Source: Thelephora terrestris (lineage: Eukaryota; Basidiomycota; Agaricomycetes; Thelephorales; Thelephoraceae). Taken from it: a stretch of DNA of 64,000 nt. This document shows positions 23,531 through 34,297 of the stretch, piece by piece. Location: NCBI GenBank assembly GCA_015956445.1, contig WIUZ02000005.1, forward strand, positions 1,364,001 to 1,428,000, in the 5' to 3' direction. Both the position numbers and the translations under genes were made by a program. A model generated the notes under the pieces. The model had not been told where the DNA came from, did not search any database, and saw only the letters and a program-made list of their open reading frames with translations. Positions within the stretch are counted from its first letter, which is position 1, and the number at the start of each line of letters is the position of its first letter.

Positions 23531-24950
23531 ATGGCAAGCGTTGCGGCTACGCCTGCCCGTGAGAGAACGCTCGGTCTCGAAGCTCGTGGAGGACAGGACC
23601 GGGCTACCAAACCAGACGACGAGACAGAGTGGTGGAAGACCATGTTCAAGATCGCAATCCAGACTGAAGACCGAGAGCTGAGGGACGAGTTACAGAGGGG
23701 ATTAGAGCGCAATGACGAGCAAAAGCGTCAGGTACGTGCCTTTTTGTTCCCTAGATAAAATCCACGATGCAGATAACTGAATCCCTGCAGCATGCGGCAC
23801 TGCGAGATGAGGCGAGTCCAGGAAAAATCCTTTTCCGTGTGTTTACTGATTTCAATCTCCTGCAGCATGCGGCACTGCAAGATGAGGCGAGTCCAGGAAA
23901 ACTCCTTTGTGTTTACCGATTCCAATCCCCCACGCAGCACCGTCAGTGTCTTGAGCTTGTTCGTGAGTTAGGAATAGGGCAGGAGTATCTGAAGAATGAA
24001 GTGAGGATGCCTGAGACCTCTGCGCCTGAAGTACACAATAATCATGTGCCGACGGCATTCTATTTTTTTTCGTATAGATCGCAAAAAACAAGCAGGACTT
24101 CGGGGAGTCGGCGCGCCAAATTGACAGCCTCCAACAGCTGGTTCGTGAGCTTCGCGAAACCATTGCAACTATGTCACAGAAGAGACGACAAGACCCAGAA
24201 GACGACGACGGCGACTACATCGACGATGATGGCAATGACCGTCCCTCGCACTGTAAGCGGGTTAGAGCCACCTCAACTTTAAGTGGTTTCTCGCGCGAAC
24301 GAATCAAGTACGCGCTGGGAGGGTTTGATAGAGGCTGGGGGTCAATGCAGTAAGCTTTTCTTCCACTTTTGTCCACCCCACGAGTGTTAAGAACCAAACA
24401 AAAGGTGCCGCCCACAGATGAAATACACACACTATGCCTTGCTCGATGTAAAAGCACATTTGTTCGACCTCGAACCCTCCCATGGGGAACCCATAGCTAA
24501 AGCCATATTTGGGTTTCACCTCGCCGATGAAGAGGTCATCTCTGGAGGGATTGAGTTCCCCCTCTTCGTCCGCAGCACCAGCGAGAACCGGTCACAATTT
24601 AAATACGTAGGCAACTACGTCGCCAAAAAGTTGTGTCTAATCGCCTGGGAAAGGTTGTCACGGGAGGTGCGTTATTACTCTTCTTCGCATGGGTGATTAT
24701 TCCAGCTGAGTCTTGACGACCATCTGAACAGGGACGAGAAGACGCCATAAAAACTGTTCGGTTCAGGGGTCTGTCAGATAAACACTATTTCAATAGCCTT
24801 GGGAAAGAAGCAGCCGAACAACACATCCACCGCCAGTTCGAGACGGGTGTCTACCAGGTCCCCTGCTGCAGGCTCGATTTCCGGAGTTACGACGAGGACT
24901 TGAAAACTGATATTCAATTGCAAGCTGTTCCTCTCCGAGTACGATCCTGA
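23531..24950 (+). CDS. Coiled-coil protein with a DUF6697-like C-terminal domain (up to 397 aa)
   Basis: Exons are 23531-23731, 23791-24030, 24078-24349, 24405-24666 and 24732-24950, summing to 1194 nt. The N-terminal half is a charged coiled coil (IQTEDRELRDELQRGLERND, IDSLQQLVRELRETIATM), followed by an acidic Asp-rich patch. The C-terminal part resembles the DUF6697 domain common in mushroom-forming fungi: FPLFVRSTSENRSQFKYVGN, LIAWERLSREGREDAIK and VPCCRLDFRSYDEDL. The function of that domain is unknown to me. Exon 2 contains a 75-nt tandem duplication carrying three in-frame candidate acceptors (CAG ending at 23790, 23865 and 23937), so shorter isoforms are possible. Confidence 0.6.
23791..23937 (+). 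repeat. 75-nt tandem duplication carrying splice acceptors
   Basis: Two near-identical units begin at 23791 and 23866. Each starts CATGCGGCACTGC right after a CTGCAG acceptor, and the second ends at a third acceptor (CACGCAG) before 23938. The spacing is 75 and 72 nt, both multiples of three, and the frame is open throughout. Confidence 0.85.
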
Positions 24951-25091
24951 TGTTCTTGTTTTACAATATTGTCATGGGTCCTGCTCTCTATTTTTTTATA
25001 GCTTTCTATCTCTTACAAAAACTGTCGCGTGTATTTGGTACTTCGGATTTGTAACAACCTTCAATGACCTCAGGAAAAACGAGATGACGAG

Positions 25092-26114
25092 ATGTATAGA
25101 GTTGCTCTTCCTTCGATCAAGACCATCATGTCTGCGGAAGACCCGGCTGGCTACGAGGGAAAAGGAAAGGAAATTCAAATAGCAGACCTTGAGGTAATCA
25201 GATGTGTAATTTGCATCACACGCAACTGATACTCCGCAGGAGGCAGAGCGGCTAAAGCAAGAGGGGAACAATCACTTCCGTTCCAAGGCCTGGGAAGAAG
25301 CTCTCGCGCATTATAGGAGCGCGCTTGGCTACCTCCCAAGACGTGAGCACGAGCCTCCACGAGAGCCTACCGAGCCATCGGGACAACCAGACCTGGAAGT
25401 GGTGGGTTTATCGCCGTCCGAGGCGCCATCCGCCACACCACCTCAGCCGAATATTGGAGAAACTCCCGAGATGGTGAAGATGAGGGCTGTTCTCAATGGA
25501 AACGTTGCGGCGTGTTATGTGCAGCTTGTGGGTACTCTCTTTGGTGCCGCCCATCCGTGTTCACAGGTTATCCTCGTTGCAGGGAGAACACAATAAAGTC
25601 GTCGAAGCGTGCACGGAGGGTACCACAAGTATCATCACTGATCACTTCATTAATGAGGCTGATGGGCTTCCTTGATAGCATTAGCGGATGATCCTACTTA
25701 TGTTAAAGCACTCCAACGGCGAGCTGCCTCAAACGAAGCCATCGCGTCATGGTCTGCTCTAACCAGTGCCCAAGAAGGTGCTAGGATGATCCGTAACCAC
25801 GTTGCTCACACTCACAAGATCTACAGACTATCGCACGCTACTCAAACTCTTGCCGGAGTCATCTCCACAACGGTCTGAAATAGATCGGATGCTCAGGAAC
25901 CTGGGGCCCCGGATAGAGATGAAACGGAAGGAAGAAATGGGAGATGATGGGCAAACTGAAGGAACTTGGAAACAGCTTCCTAGGTTTGCCTCCCAACGAG
26001 GGTTTTTGAGTTTAAATGTAACGAAAGTTCACAGGTAACTTTGGTCTCTCGACAGACAATTTCAAATTCGAGCCGAGCGGACAGGGAGGGTATTCCGTTA
26101 ACTTCTCGAGGTGA
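25092..26114 (+). CDS. Tetratricopeptide repeat protein, TTC1 homologue
   Basis: TTC1-type proteins are small TPR co-chaperone-like adaptors. Blocks in order: PSIKTIMSAEDPAGYEGKGK, then LKQEGNNHFRSKAWEEALAH (TPR1), a Pro-rich insertion, VLNGNVAACYVQL-GEHNKV and ALADDPTYVKALQRRAASNE (TPRs 2 and 3). The diagnostic C-terminal motif is KLKELGNSFLGNFGLSTDN, ending GGYSVNFSR before TGA at 26114. The last intron (about 25984-26036) must be spliced to reach this tail. The start is uncertain: 25092 is the first in-frame ATG, but an acceptor (CTCAG) at 25074 suggests an upstream exon. That exon could even be the last exon of the DUF6697-like gene, since a splice from 24939 to 25075 is in phase. Confidence 0.75.
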
Positions 26115-26246
26115 TTGTTGTTCTTGAGGATTTGAGCGATGTAGGGTAGTGTAGGGTCGGGACACCTCGCGCTTTGTATAGGCTCGATTTATAGAACGGA
26201 CCTCATCACAAAGCGCGGTCGGAGTTGAACTGAAAGACTGTTATTA

Positions 26247-26942
26247 TCACGGGGTATAAGAAATGGGCGTAGACGGGTTTCGGAATACCGCAGCGCTTCG
26301 CAAGGGCCAGATCTGACTTAAATATAGTTCAAAACAGGACAAAGTAGAGGTAAATTGGAGCTTCGCACCTTAGCGACAAGTCGTCCTTTCACTAGCGCCA
26401 TGGGGATGGGACCATAATCTCGAGAGTCCCGGGACCAAGCAGCGTTGTCACCACCTACCCAGAAATGACCTGCGGGTACAATGACATGCTCTGTGGAGGG
26501 AGCCTTCTCGCCCGTGGGATCCACACAGATTGTGTCGCCCGGGAGACCTAATATCCGCTTGCAAATGACCCTTTGCGGGTCTAGCGGCGAAACGAAGGTC
26601 ACAATGTCCCCTCTTTGCAAGCGTTCTGGAAATAGTCGACACACGAGTTTGTTGTCTAAAACGAGCTCGCCCTCAGCAGAGATCGTCGGGAGCATCGATG
26701 GTCCTGAAGGCTAGGAACGGCGACGGGTAAACGCGTGAATGTGTGATGGAACGCGTTCTAGCTCACGTATTCGATTGCAGCAACATATTCCGCGAAGAAG
26801 TGAATAGCGAAAGCAAAGTTGGTGAGCTGCAAATACGTCAAGTCTCAGCATCAGCTCAATTGGAATTGTGGCGAGTACTGGCCTTGAACGCGGTCACCGT
26901 GTACTTGCCAGCATGGCGGGTGAAAGCGCTCCGCCAAGTCAT
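26247..26942 (-). CDS. IMP1: Mitochondrial inner membrane protease subunit 1 (170 aa)
   Basis: Imp1 is a type I signal peptidase that removes sorting sequences of proteins inserted into the inner membrane from the intermembrane space side. Exons 26942-26898, 26826-26767, 26710-26369 and 26312-26247 sum to 513 nt. An N-terminal membrane segment (NFAFAIHFFAEYVAAIEY) is followed by the catalytic Ser motif SGPSMLPT, the Lys motif VICKRILGLPGD, and the box FWVGGDNAAWSRDSRDYGP. The tail AKIWPLRSA is typical. Length fits the family. The donor of intron 1 (GTGACC) is weak and the least certain join. It is divergent from ELP4 with a 58 bp start-to-start gap. Confidence 0.85.
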
Positions 26943-27000
26943 CTTCGGGTTTCCGGGGATGATCGATGCCGATGATCGATGATCGTTGCTGGCGACTGTG
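26943..27000. promoter_or_regulatory. 58-bp shared divergent promoter of IMP1 and ELP4
   Basis: The two start codons are separated by only 58 bases. An exact 11-nt direct repeat, GATGATCGATG, occurs at 26958-26968 and 26971-26981, and the block is rich in ATCGAT palindromes. No TATA box is seen. The promoter elements must therefore overlap the leaders or the neighbouring coding regions. Confidence 0.5.
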
Positions 27001-28451
27001 ATGTCCTCATTCAAACGCAAAGCTGGTATCAAGACTGAGGTGCCTGTCGGGTCTCGTCCCTCTCCATCCTCACCATCAACCTTTCTCACATCAACTGGCA
27101 TCCCTTCTCTCGACGATATTCTAGGTGGAGGATTGCCACTCTCATGTTCTGCCCTGATACTGGCCCCGGATTTGCATTCCGCATATGGGGATCTTGTTCG
27201 TAACTACTTCCTCGCACAGGGACTCGCCGTTGGTCACAAGCTCGTCTTGGTTGATGAGGACCCTCTTCGTGTGTTTGAAGAATGCATGTGGACACCTCCC
27301 TCCTTCGTTTTCGAGGAGGACAGAAAGGAACTCGAAGCCGACCAACAGGAAGAAAAAATCAAGATCGCGTGGAGGTATGAGACCATGAAGCAGTTTCGAA
27401 CTACGATAGATTCTAATCAGTACGTCATTTCTCAGATCTGGCCTGTCGGCTTTATCTTTCTAATGCCCGCTAACAACTAGAGCATCTGAAGATGAATATT
27501 GTCGGACATTTGATCTAACATGTCGTGTACCACGACACATTGTTGATCAAGCGTTACAATCAGGCCAACTTAACTCAGTTGATCTGGCCGACGAGTTCGG
27601 GTCGGAACGGGGTCATGTCCATTTGGTTACGAAGAAGATTGCTGCTATTTTGCAGGCGTCGCGCAGACCCACCCGAATCTGTGTTTCATCTCTAGGGTCG
27701 TCGTCATGGGGCGATTTGAGTCCACAGGTATGTCGCTGGTCACGAATTACACAGTGGGCGGATGAATACTCAGCCTGATGGTCGCGTAAGGATGTTTTGT
27801 TCCTCCTCGCTACGCTCAGGGGACTTCTGCGACAGCACCCGCTCAGCTGCGCAATTGTCTGCTTATCGCCACCTGTTGCAACAGATGCTTGGGGAGGCCC
27901 TGGTTGGACTCAGAAGTTGGGTTGGGCGGTGGACGCCTGCATCACGATGAAAGCGTTCACAGGTGCGATCGCGCTCGAGAGAAACCGAACGACTCGACTG
28001 ATGCGAGACCTATCTATCAGGGAACCCATCGCTCCTGTCGCTTTTCCCTGCGCATCATGGGCTTGTCCAGGTTTCCGCGTCACCCGCTCCTCACACCGTG
28101 TTATCTCCTAGCGACAAACTGTCGACCCTAAGGGGCCTTTTGGCGTCCCCATCGGGAGCAGGAGGGGGTGAGAACAATCTCGCGTTCAAGTGTATGCGGA
28201 AGCGAATGATATTCGAAACATTACACCTTGATCTGGAAGGCGGGGTGGGCGAGAGACGGACTACGCCGGCACCAAATACATGGGTGAACACCATCAATGA
28301 CGCTGATCAAAAGGAGGGAATCAAGGCAGATCCCATAGTTAAAATTCATTTGGAGGAAGGGGGGCCTGGGTCGGTTGCCGTTGCTTCGAGGAAAAAGAAA
28401 AAGGCGGTCGGGTTTGCGTCAGGGAGGCCAGAGATTTCATATGAATTTTGA
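27001..28451 (+). CDS. ELP4: Elongator complex protein 4 (422 aa)
   Basis: Elp4 is a RecA-fold subunit of the Elp456 hexamer in Elongator, which modifies the wobble uridine of tRNAs. Exons 27001-27419, 27481-27727, 27791-27962 and 28021-28451 sum to 1269 nt. Family blocks: STGIPSLDDILGGGLPLSCS, HKLVLVDEDPLRVFEECMW, KIKIAWRYETMKQF, FDLTCRVPRHIVDQ, RICVSSLGSSSWGDLSPQDV, PSLLSLFPAHHGLVQVSA and ENNLAFKCMRKRMIFETLHL. The Walker A lysine is absent, as usual for Elp4. The C-terminus carries a basic RKKKK patch. Confidence 0.9.
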
Positions 28452-29017
28452 TACGAATGCACCTTTTATGCGCAACAAAAGCCTGTGGGGGATTTTTACA
28501 TATAGGAGTGCATAATGGGTGCATAGGGGGTAATCCGGGCCCTCAATACACATGTCTGGTTACCGGCCCCATCATCAAAGCAGCCGTTTGCCACGCGAGC
28601 CACCACTCTTCCTCCCGTCCTTCCTCAAAGCATCCGACTCCAAGGCTGCCCGCTTCCAGCAAGGGGAGGGCTGTTCTACCTTGCGCATTCCCCAGGAGGC
28701 TACGCTAACGTGTTCTAATCAGGTGAGATTTTTCTCTTCGTCTGCGCTCCTTCCGGCCACCGCTAGCATCTCGAGTCCACATTGGCCTCGAGCGAAGTGG
28801 TTTCTTCTCAAATCTTGGCGACTGCACTCCGCTCTTTGACCTCAAATGTTTGAAGACCGTATGGAATGAATGTCTGATACCGTGAATATGACACCAGATA
28901 GTCAATATCTCGGCAGTTTACCAGTTCACTGCATCGTCACGCTTCAGGCGACAGACCCTCAATCACTCGCCCGCATCCTTCTCTTCGCCTCGAAAATCAC
29001 CTCGGTTCTCCAAGCTA
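28452..29017. other. Intergenic, 0.57 kb
   Basis: 3' UTR of ELP4 and promoter of the RhoGEF gene. No additional gene, repeat or RNA is recognised. Confidence 0.5.
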
Positions 29018-32000
29018 ATGTGGTCCCAAGATCAGCAGCAGCAACATTCGACGGTGCCGTTTCTTCAAACTCGAGACCCGATGTCACCCCCATCCGAGTA
29101 TACAACAGACTCACCCAGCTCCCCCATGCTCTCTTCTCCGTCTACTGTACACCCATCTCCTGTCTTCCCTCGGAAGCCTTCCGATAGCGATATTTCCTCG
29201 AGCACTGGAGCCGGTCAACCCTCTCTACGTCCATCCTCATCGCCCTCGATTCCACCAGACTCACCTCAATTCCACGACTCGTACGCCTATCGTAGCCTGC
29301 ATAACAACCTCGTCCCTCCCCCACTCTCTTCTACTGCCTCGTCCTCGGCCTCCACACGCTCCTCTGCATATACTAACTTCGGAGGTGGCGTGACCTCTAT
29401 CGATTGCAATAACGTGGTCGTGGCCAATGGAGAGGATGATCCATCTGTTGGTGTTGGTATCACTTCGGACGAGGTTGTTCAATTGTTGGGTCAGCACTCG
29501 TCTTCGTCTTCGTCACGCACCCCCGTGGATGTTCCCACCAGATGGTCACAATTACAAAGTGGACCCAGATCAAGGTCTTCCTCGGTTGCCGATAGTAGGA
29601 CCAACAGCCTTGCATTGAGTTCCAGCAGCAGGCCTGGGAGTGATGGAGACTGGCGCGCGTTGGGAGAAAGGGAGGAAACTGGGTTGACCAGTGAATCGGA
29701 AACTGATGATGATGCATGCCTCGATTTGGACGAAGAAGGTGGAGATGAAGAGGAGCAACCGACTACCGCTGTGATTATCGCAGAGGAAGGCCGCGGAATC
29801 ATCGTGAGAGGTGAAGGTGGCTCGGTTCACGCCATCCAAGCCCCGCAAGGTTAGTCCCACGTTTCTTGCACATGCGTACTCACCGCTCAGTCCCTTGCGT
29901 AGGTACCACGCATCTGTTGATTGCGTCCTCGTCGACACCAAATGCGGTTCCCTCGTTTCTTGCGAACATGCTTCCGCACATCTGCGAGACCCTTCTGGCG
30001 TTGGATGTCTCTGCGAATTTTCTCGGTGCCCTTTCCCCAGCGCTTTCCATGTGTTACAATCTGGAGGAACTCAACATTGCCTCCAACCCGTTGCGGGTGC
30101 TACCTTCCTTCCTGGCCAATCTCACTTCTCTTCGAGTCCTCATCGCGGATGCGACTGGGATCCAGGCCCTTCCTGAAGCACTCACCTCCCTCGATAAGCT
30201 GCACACTCTTAGCGTCCGGAGGAATAAGATGCACTCACTTCCGGGTTGGCTCTGTCTCCTATCCTCACTAGAGACATTGCTTGTAGATGGTAACCCCTTC
30301 CAGGGACCGTGGAAGGCATTGGTCGAGCCGTTGCTTACCAAGGTCATCCCGAACTCCCCATTATACCCACCATCGACCCCAATATTCCCCTCTACTGCGG
30401 GAAGCATCGCATCGGTCGATACTGACACTGACACGGAAGACTTAGAACGATCGCCAAATGTCGGTTCTAACTTTGTGTCGCCCGAGGATGAGGACCACAC
30501 CATGACCCCTGCGAGAGCACAGCTTGAAAGAGCGACCACTTCCCCTTACCCATTGGATGCTGTCGCCCGAAGCTCAGGAGGTGGATTATCGCGGAATCGG
30601 ACTACTCCTAACCGAGCCTACTACGAAAAGACCCGAAACCCCTCGAACAGTCCGAAGCCCGATGACCCACAGGTACCCGATAACCCACATCTTGTGGAAC
30701 GGGAAGTCCGGCGGATGAAGAGTGCGACGGAGTTGCGGGAAACCAAGTCCCAGGGACCTTCCCCATCTCGACCCACATACACCCATTATGCCACCTCCTT
30801 GTCCAGTTCAAACCTTCTAATGACGGTTTCCCAGCAGACGATGCCCCAGTCTCCTCCGATGGAAACCAAGGTTCCACCGAAGCGTTTTGCCAGCTTGGGT
30901 GTTACCGGCAGTCCTACTCGTATCTCTGCAAACAGGTCACGTCCTCCGCTAAGTAATACAGGTTGGGATACTGTCGTTGAGGAAGAACATTCGCCTGGCC
31001 CTTCTTCTTCCACCTCCTCCACTTTCACCGCTTCTTCCAACCCGCCCACTCCGCCCCACCGTAGATCTCTCATAAAACCGCGACCACCTTCCTCTCCGGG
31101 AGACGAGTTCGACCGGCGTCTCAAAAAGGAGGAAAAGGATAGAACGAGCCGATGGGGATTCCTCAAGAAGATGTCCATGGGCAAGATCAAACCCGATGCC
31201 CCCCCCAAACAGGAGCGACCGCAGTTGCCTTTCCCCAGCCCATCGTCCCAGCCTTTGGGGCGACCGCACACCAGCCACGGTCCACCTTCGATCAACGTGC
31301 TAATACCTTCCACCTCGATGCTTGACTCTCCCCCGAGAAACTTCGTCACTTCCCAGAACTTAGAAAAGAAGGCTCCGTCCGATGTCTTGTCGAACTTCCC
31401 TTCGGATTCGCTCAAGCGTACTCGATCCACTGACGCTTTGAAAGGTTCGCTCCAGATTCACTCAACCCCAAGTCCTCCTCCAACTACCTTGCTCGCACCT
31501 CCATCAACTGGCCCGACTCCTCGCGCGTCGAAACGCAGGAGTTTCCTCCCGATCGATCTTTCCATGCGAGAGTCGAATACTCCTCCAGCAACCAACTCCA
31601 CGTTCTCCGAAGACGATCCAGATTCAAGAGCTACTCCGAGTCCCCGACCGACAACAGCGGAGATTGCCGAGTCCTTGCAACGACGAGAAGAAGAGCGCGC
31701 TCGCGAATTCTACACTCGAGCTTTGCGGTCTGTCATGGCCTACCTCAGAGATATGCACGATTTAAGCCAGTCGCAACTCAACGTGCTGAGTGTATATGGT
31801 TCCTCTACACCGGATTTGAACAGCTCGAGGTCTAGGCGTCCAACTTTAGGCGAGTCGAGTCGGGGAGCTTCCGAACTCTCTATCACGTCTGCGGATTCCA
31901 GCAGTCAGTTGCGTACGGGCGATTCGAGTTCGAGGGGAGTGTCGAGGAACGGGGTGGATCAGTCGACCAACAGCACGATCACCATCGATGGTAGTGGGAG

Positions 32001-33636
32001 TGCTGAAGAGAAGGAGAAACAGGCCAAGGCTGATAGGTCTAAGAGATCGAGAATCGTTCGTGAGATCGTTGAGTGCGTGCCATCTTCCCTCCCTTGGGCC
32101 TGACGCTAATCTCTAACCCCAGTACCGAGAGAACGTATGTTAAAGGCCTCCAGGAGCTGGTCGACATCTACATCAAACCGGCATGCGCTCCTGTGAATGC
32201 ATTGACCGGCGCAACCAAGGAGACGGTGGTTCCCGCTATCGAACGTAAAATCGTATTCAGCGGCCTCGAGGCTCTTTTCTCCTTCCACAAGGAGAGTTTC
32301 TTGCCTGCACTTGAGAAAGCTGCGGCGCCGGTCATGCAACCACCTGAAGCTGTTGCAGAGGCGGATAAGGACGGCGCCATGTCGATGAATGTCGCTAGAA
32401 CAGTAGGAAACTGCTTTCTTTCCCATGCTGCGTTCATGAGGATGTACTCGACCTACATAAAGTGAGTGGCATATTTGGCATGCTTGGAGTAACTGACTAA
32501 TCATTGTGCGCGCACCGTTCAGCAACATGGATAACTCCGTTCAGCGTATCAAGCATTGGGTATCAGAACGAGCAGCCCCAGTACCACCTCCATCTGCGCT
32601 CTCGCCTTCATCGAGCACGGCTCAATTGGTCGGATTGTCGCTGGCCATGACCGGCCCAGCCGTCATGACTGAACCTCCCCCTCCACATGCTGCGCAGCTA
32701 ACCTCGAGCCAGAGAAAGCGCATAAAGTCATACTTGAAGAGGTGTCGGATGAATCCTCGTCACTCCCAGTTGAACCTTGAGGGGTATCTTTTGCTACCTG
32801 TGCAAAGAATTCCGCGATACCGTTTGCTGGTGAGTGATTTTCCCGCCGGTTTACGATGACAAAGATTTTGACCCCGAAGTAGCTGGAAGAGCTTGTGAAG
32901 TGTTCTCCGCAACCGTCCCAGTACATGGGAGATCCAATAGACCGGGCTCTCACCGAGATTTCTTCATTGGCTACAGGGATGAACGAGGGCAAGCGAGAGG
33001 CGGAGGGTCGAAGAAAACTCGTCCAATGGCAATCTCGAATCCGGGGCAAATTCCCAAGTCCCCTGGTGCAACCTCATCGGTATGCATACACGCGATTACC
33101 CTCTGTTTTCATCACTAATCTGGCTGCCAGGCGGTTGATCATGGATGGTGCACTAAGCCTGACGAGAGTTGTACGAAAGGCCACCGTCGCGTTTGAGGTG
33201 ATCGACTCCCATGGGGATACATCAACGGTTCAAGTAGAGTGCCTGGCCCCAGAAATGACACCTCGCGCGCTCATTGGAATTCTCTGCAATGATTTACTCG
33301 TGCTATGCCGGGATCCTTCCCAAGGCCAGGATCCTCACTCTCAGGTGGACTTGTGGGCCGTTCTGAGGATGCAGACGTTGCCGCAGCCAGCGAGTATCGT
33401 CCACGGAAATGGTCAGCGTTCCCTGATTCAAAAATGGATTCTCGATTCGATGTAATTGACACCTTGGTTTTAGCGCTACGGTTGGTGGACAACAAAGCCG
33501 TCCTATACTTCGACGCACCTACCACATCTGAAGCCCTGAACTGGTATAGGGGTAAGCAGGTCTCACAGCCCTTTTCTCCTGTACTGACCCAGGCCGTCTA
33601 GCGATTAATTTACACATACCAGCATCAAAAACCTAA
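29018..33636 (+). CDS. Leucine-rich repeat Rho guanine nucleotide exchange factor (LRR-DH-PH)
   Basis: DH-PH proteins load GTP on Rho-family GTPases at the membrane and cortex. The first 280 residues are Ser/Pro-rich. After an intron at about 29850-29902 come four to five leucine-rich repeats (LLALDVSANFLGALSPALS, LEELNIASNPLRVLPSFLA, LHTLSVRRNKMHSLPGWL, LETLLVDGNPF). A long disordered Ser/Pro/Thr segment follows. The DH domain starts at RIVREIVE-TERTYVKGLQEL and includes the conserved LNLEGYLLLPVQRIPRYRLLL. The PH-like domain runs from about LIMDGALSLTRVV through LCNDLLVLCRDP to EALNWYRA. The stop is TAA at 33634-33636 after a last short exon. About nine exons, roughly 1,350 residues. Which GTPase it serves cannot be told. 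Confidence 0.87.
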
Positions 33637-34297
33637 TCTTACAACTCACTCGTGTTTTAGCCTCTCAATTGTTCCTCACTCATGCCTGCAGTTGACTGCA
33701 TGTGGTCGCTCCTCGTCCACATCGCGGTCTTCGTTTACATACATATTTTATTTGACATATTTGTTCTCTCGTTTTCCTCCCGCTCTCTCTTTCCGTCGGA
33801 TGTCCTTTCTTCTGATTTTTTCTTTCCTTGACATCTCTTCTTTCTGGTCGCAACGCAAGAGGCGGTTTTGTGGGGTATGCCAATCTTTTGCCCTGGATTG
33901 TGCGACGAGTGTACACAGTCAAATATAATCTTTTCTGGAAGGGTCGCTGCGATGTGATGTATTCCGATGAGAAGACTCAAGTTGATTGAATCCTCAAATA
34001 GGGACGCACTCGAGCCAATAAGCTTAGGAGACCGTGACATCCTAACGTCTTGATACATGCAAATCAAATCTAGACGACTTTTTGTTCGTAGTTGAGCGGC
34101 TCTCTGATTTCCCCAACGGAACGTGTTCCTCCACTGTGGCAACGTCCAATTGGGACTGGCCGGGACTAAACGAGACTCATGCTTACGGCGGTTTCCGGAT
34201 GAGCAACCGTGAGAAAGGATGACTTAGATTCGATCGTGGTGTCACCGCGCCCCTCACTCGCCGACCCAGACCTCCTCCTTTATCTGCTTTACTTCCC
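33637..34297. other. Intergenic, 0.66 kb
   Basis: A T/C-rich stretch near 33740-33840 is followed by presumed ESS2 promoter. A long minus-strand frame is present but shows no family pattern and no neighbouring exons. Confidence 0.45.

Noticed and set aside
30786-31430. A 214-codon antisense frame inside the RhoGEF gene
   Set aside because: It lies opposite the Ser/Pro-rich linker and mirrors its codon bias, with no start context, introns or similarity.
33735-34142. A 135-codon minus-strand frame between the RhoGEF and ESS2
   Set aside because: It lies opposite T/C-rich UTR-like sequence, with a mixed composition and no conserved pattern.
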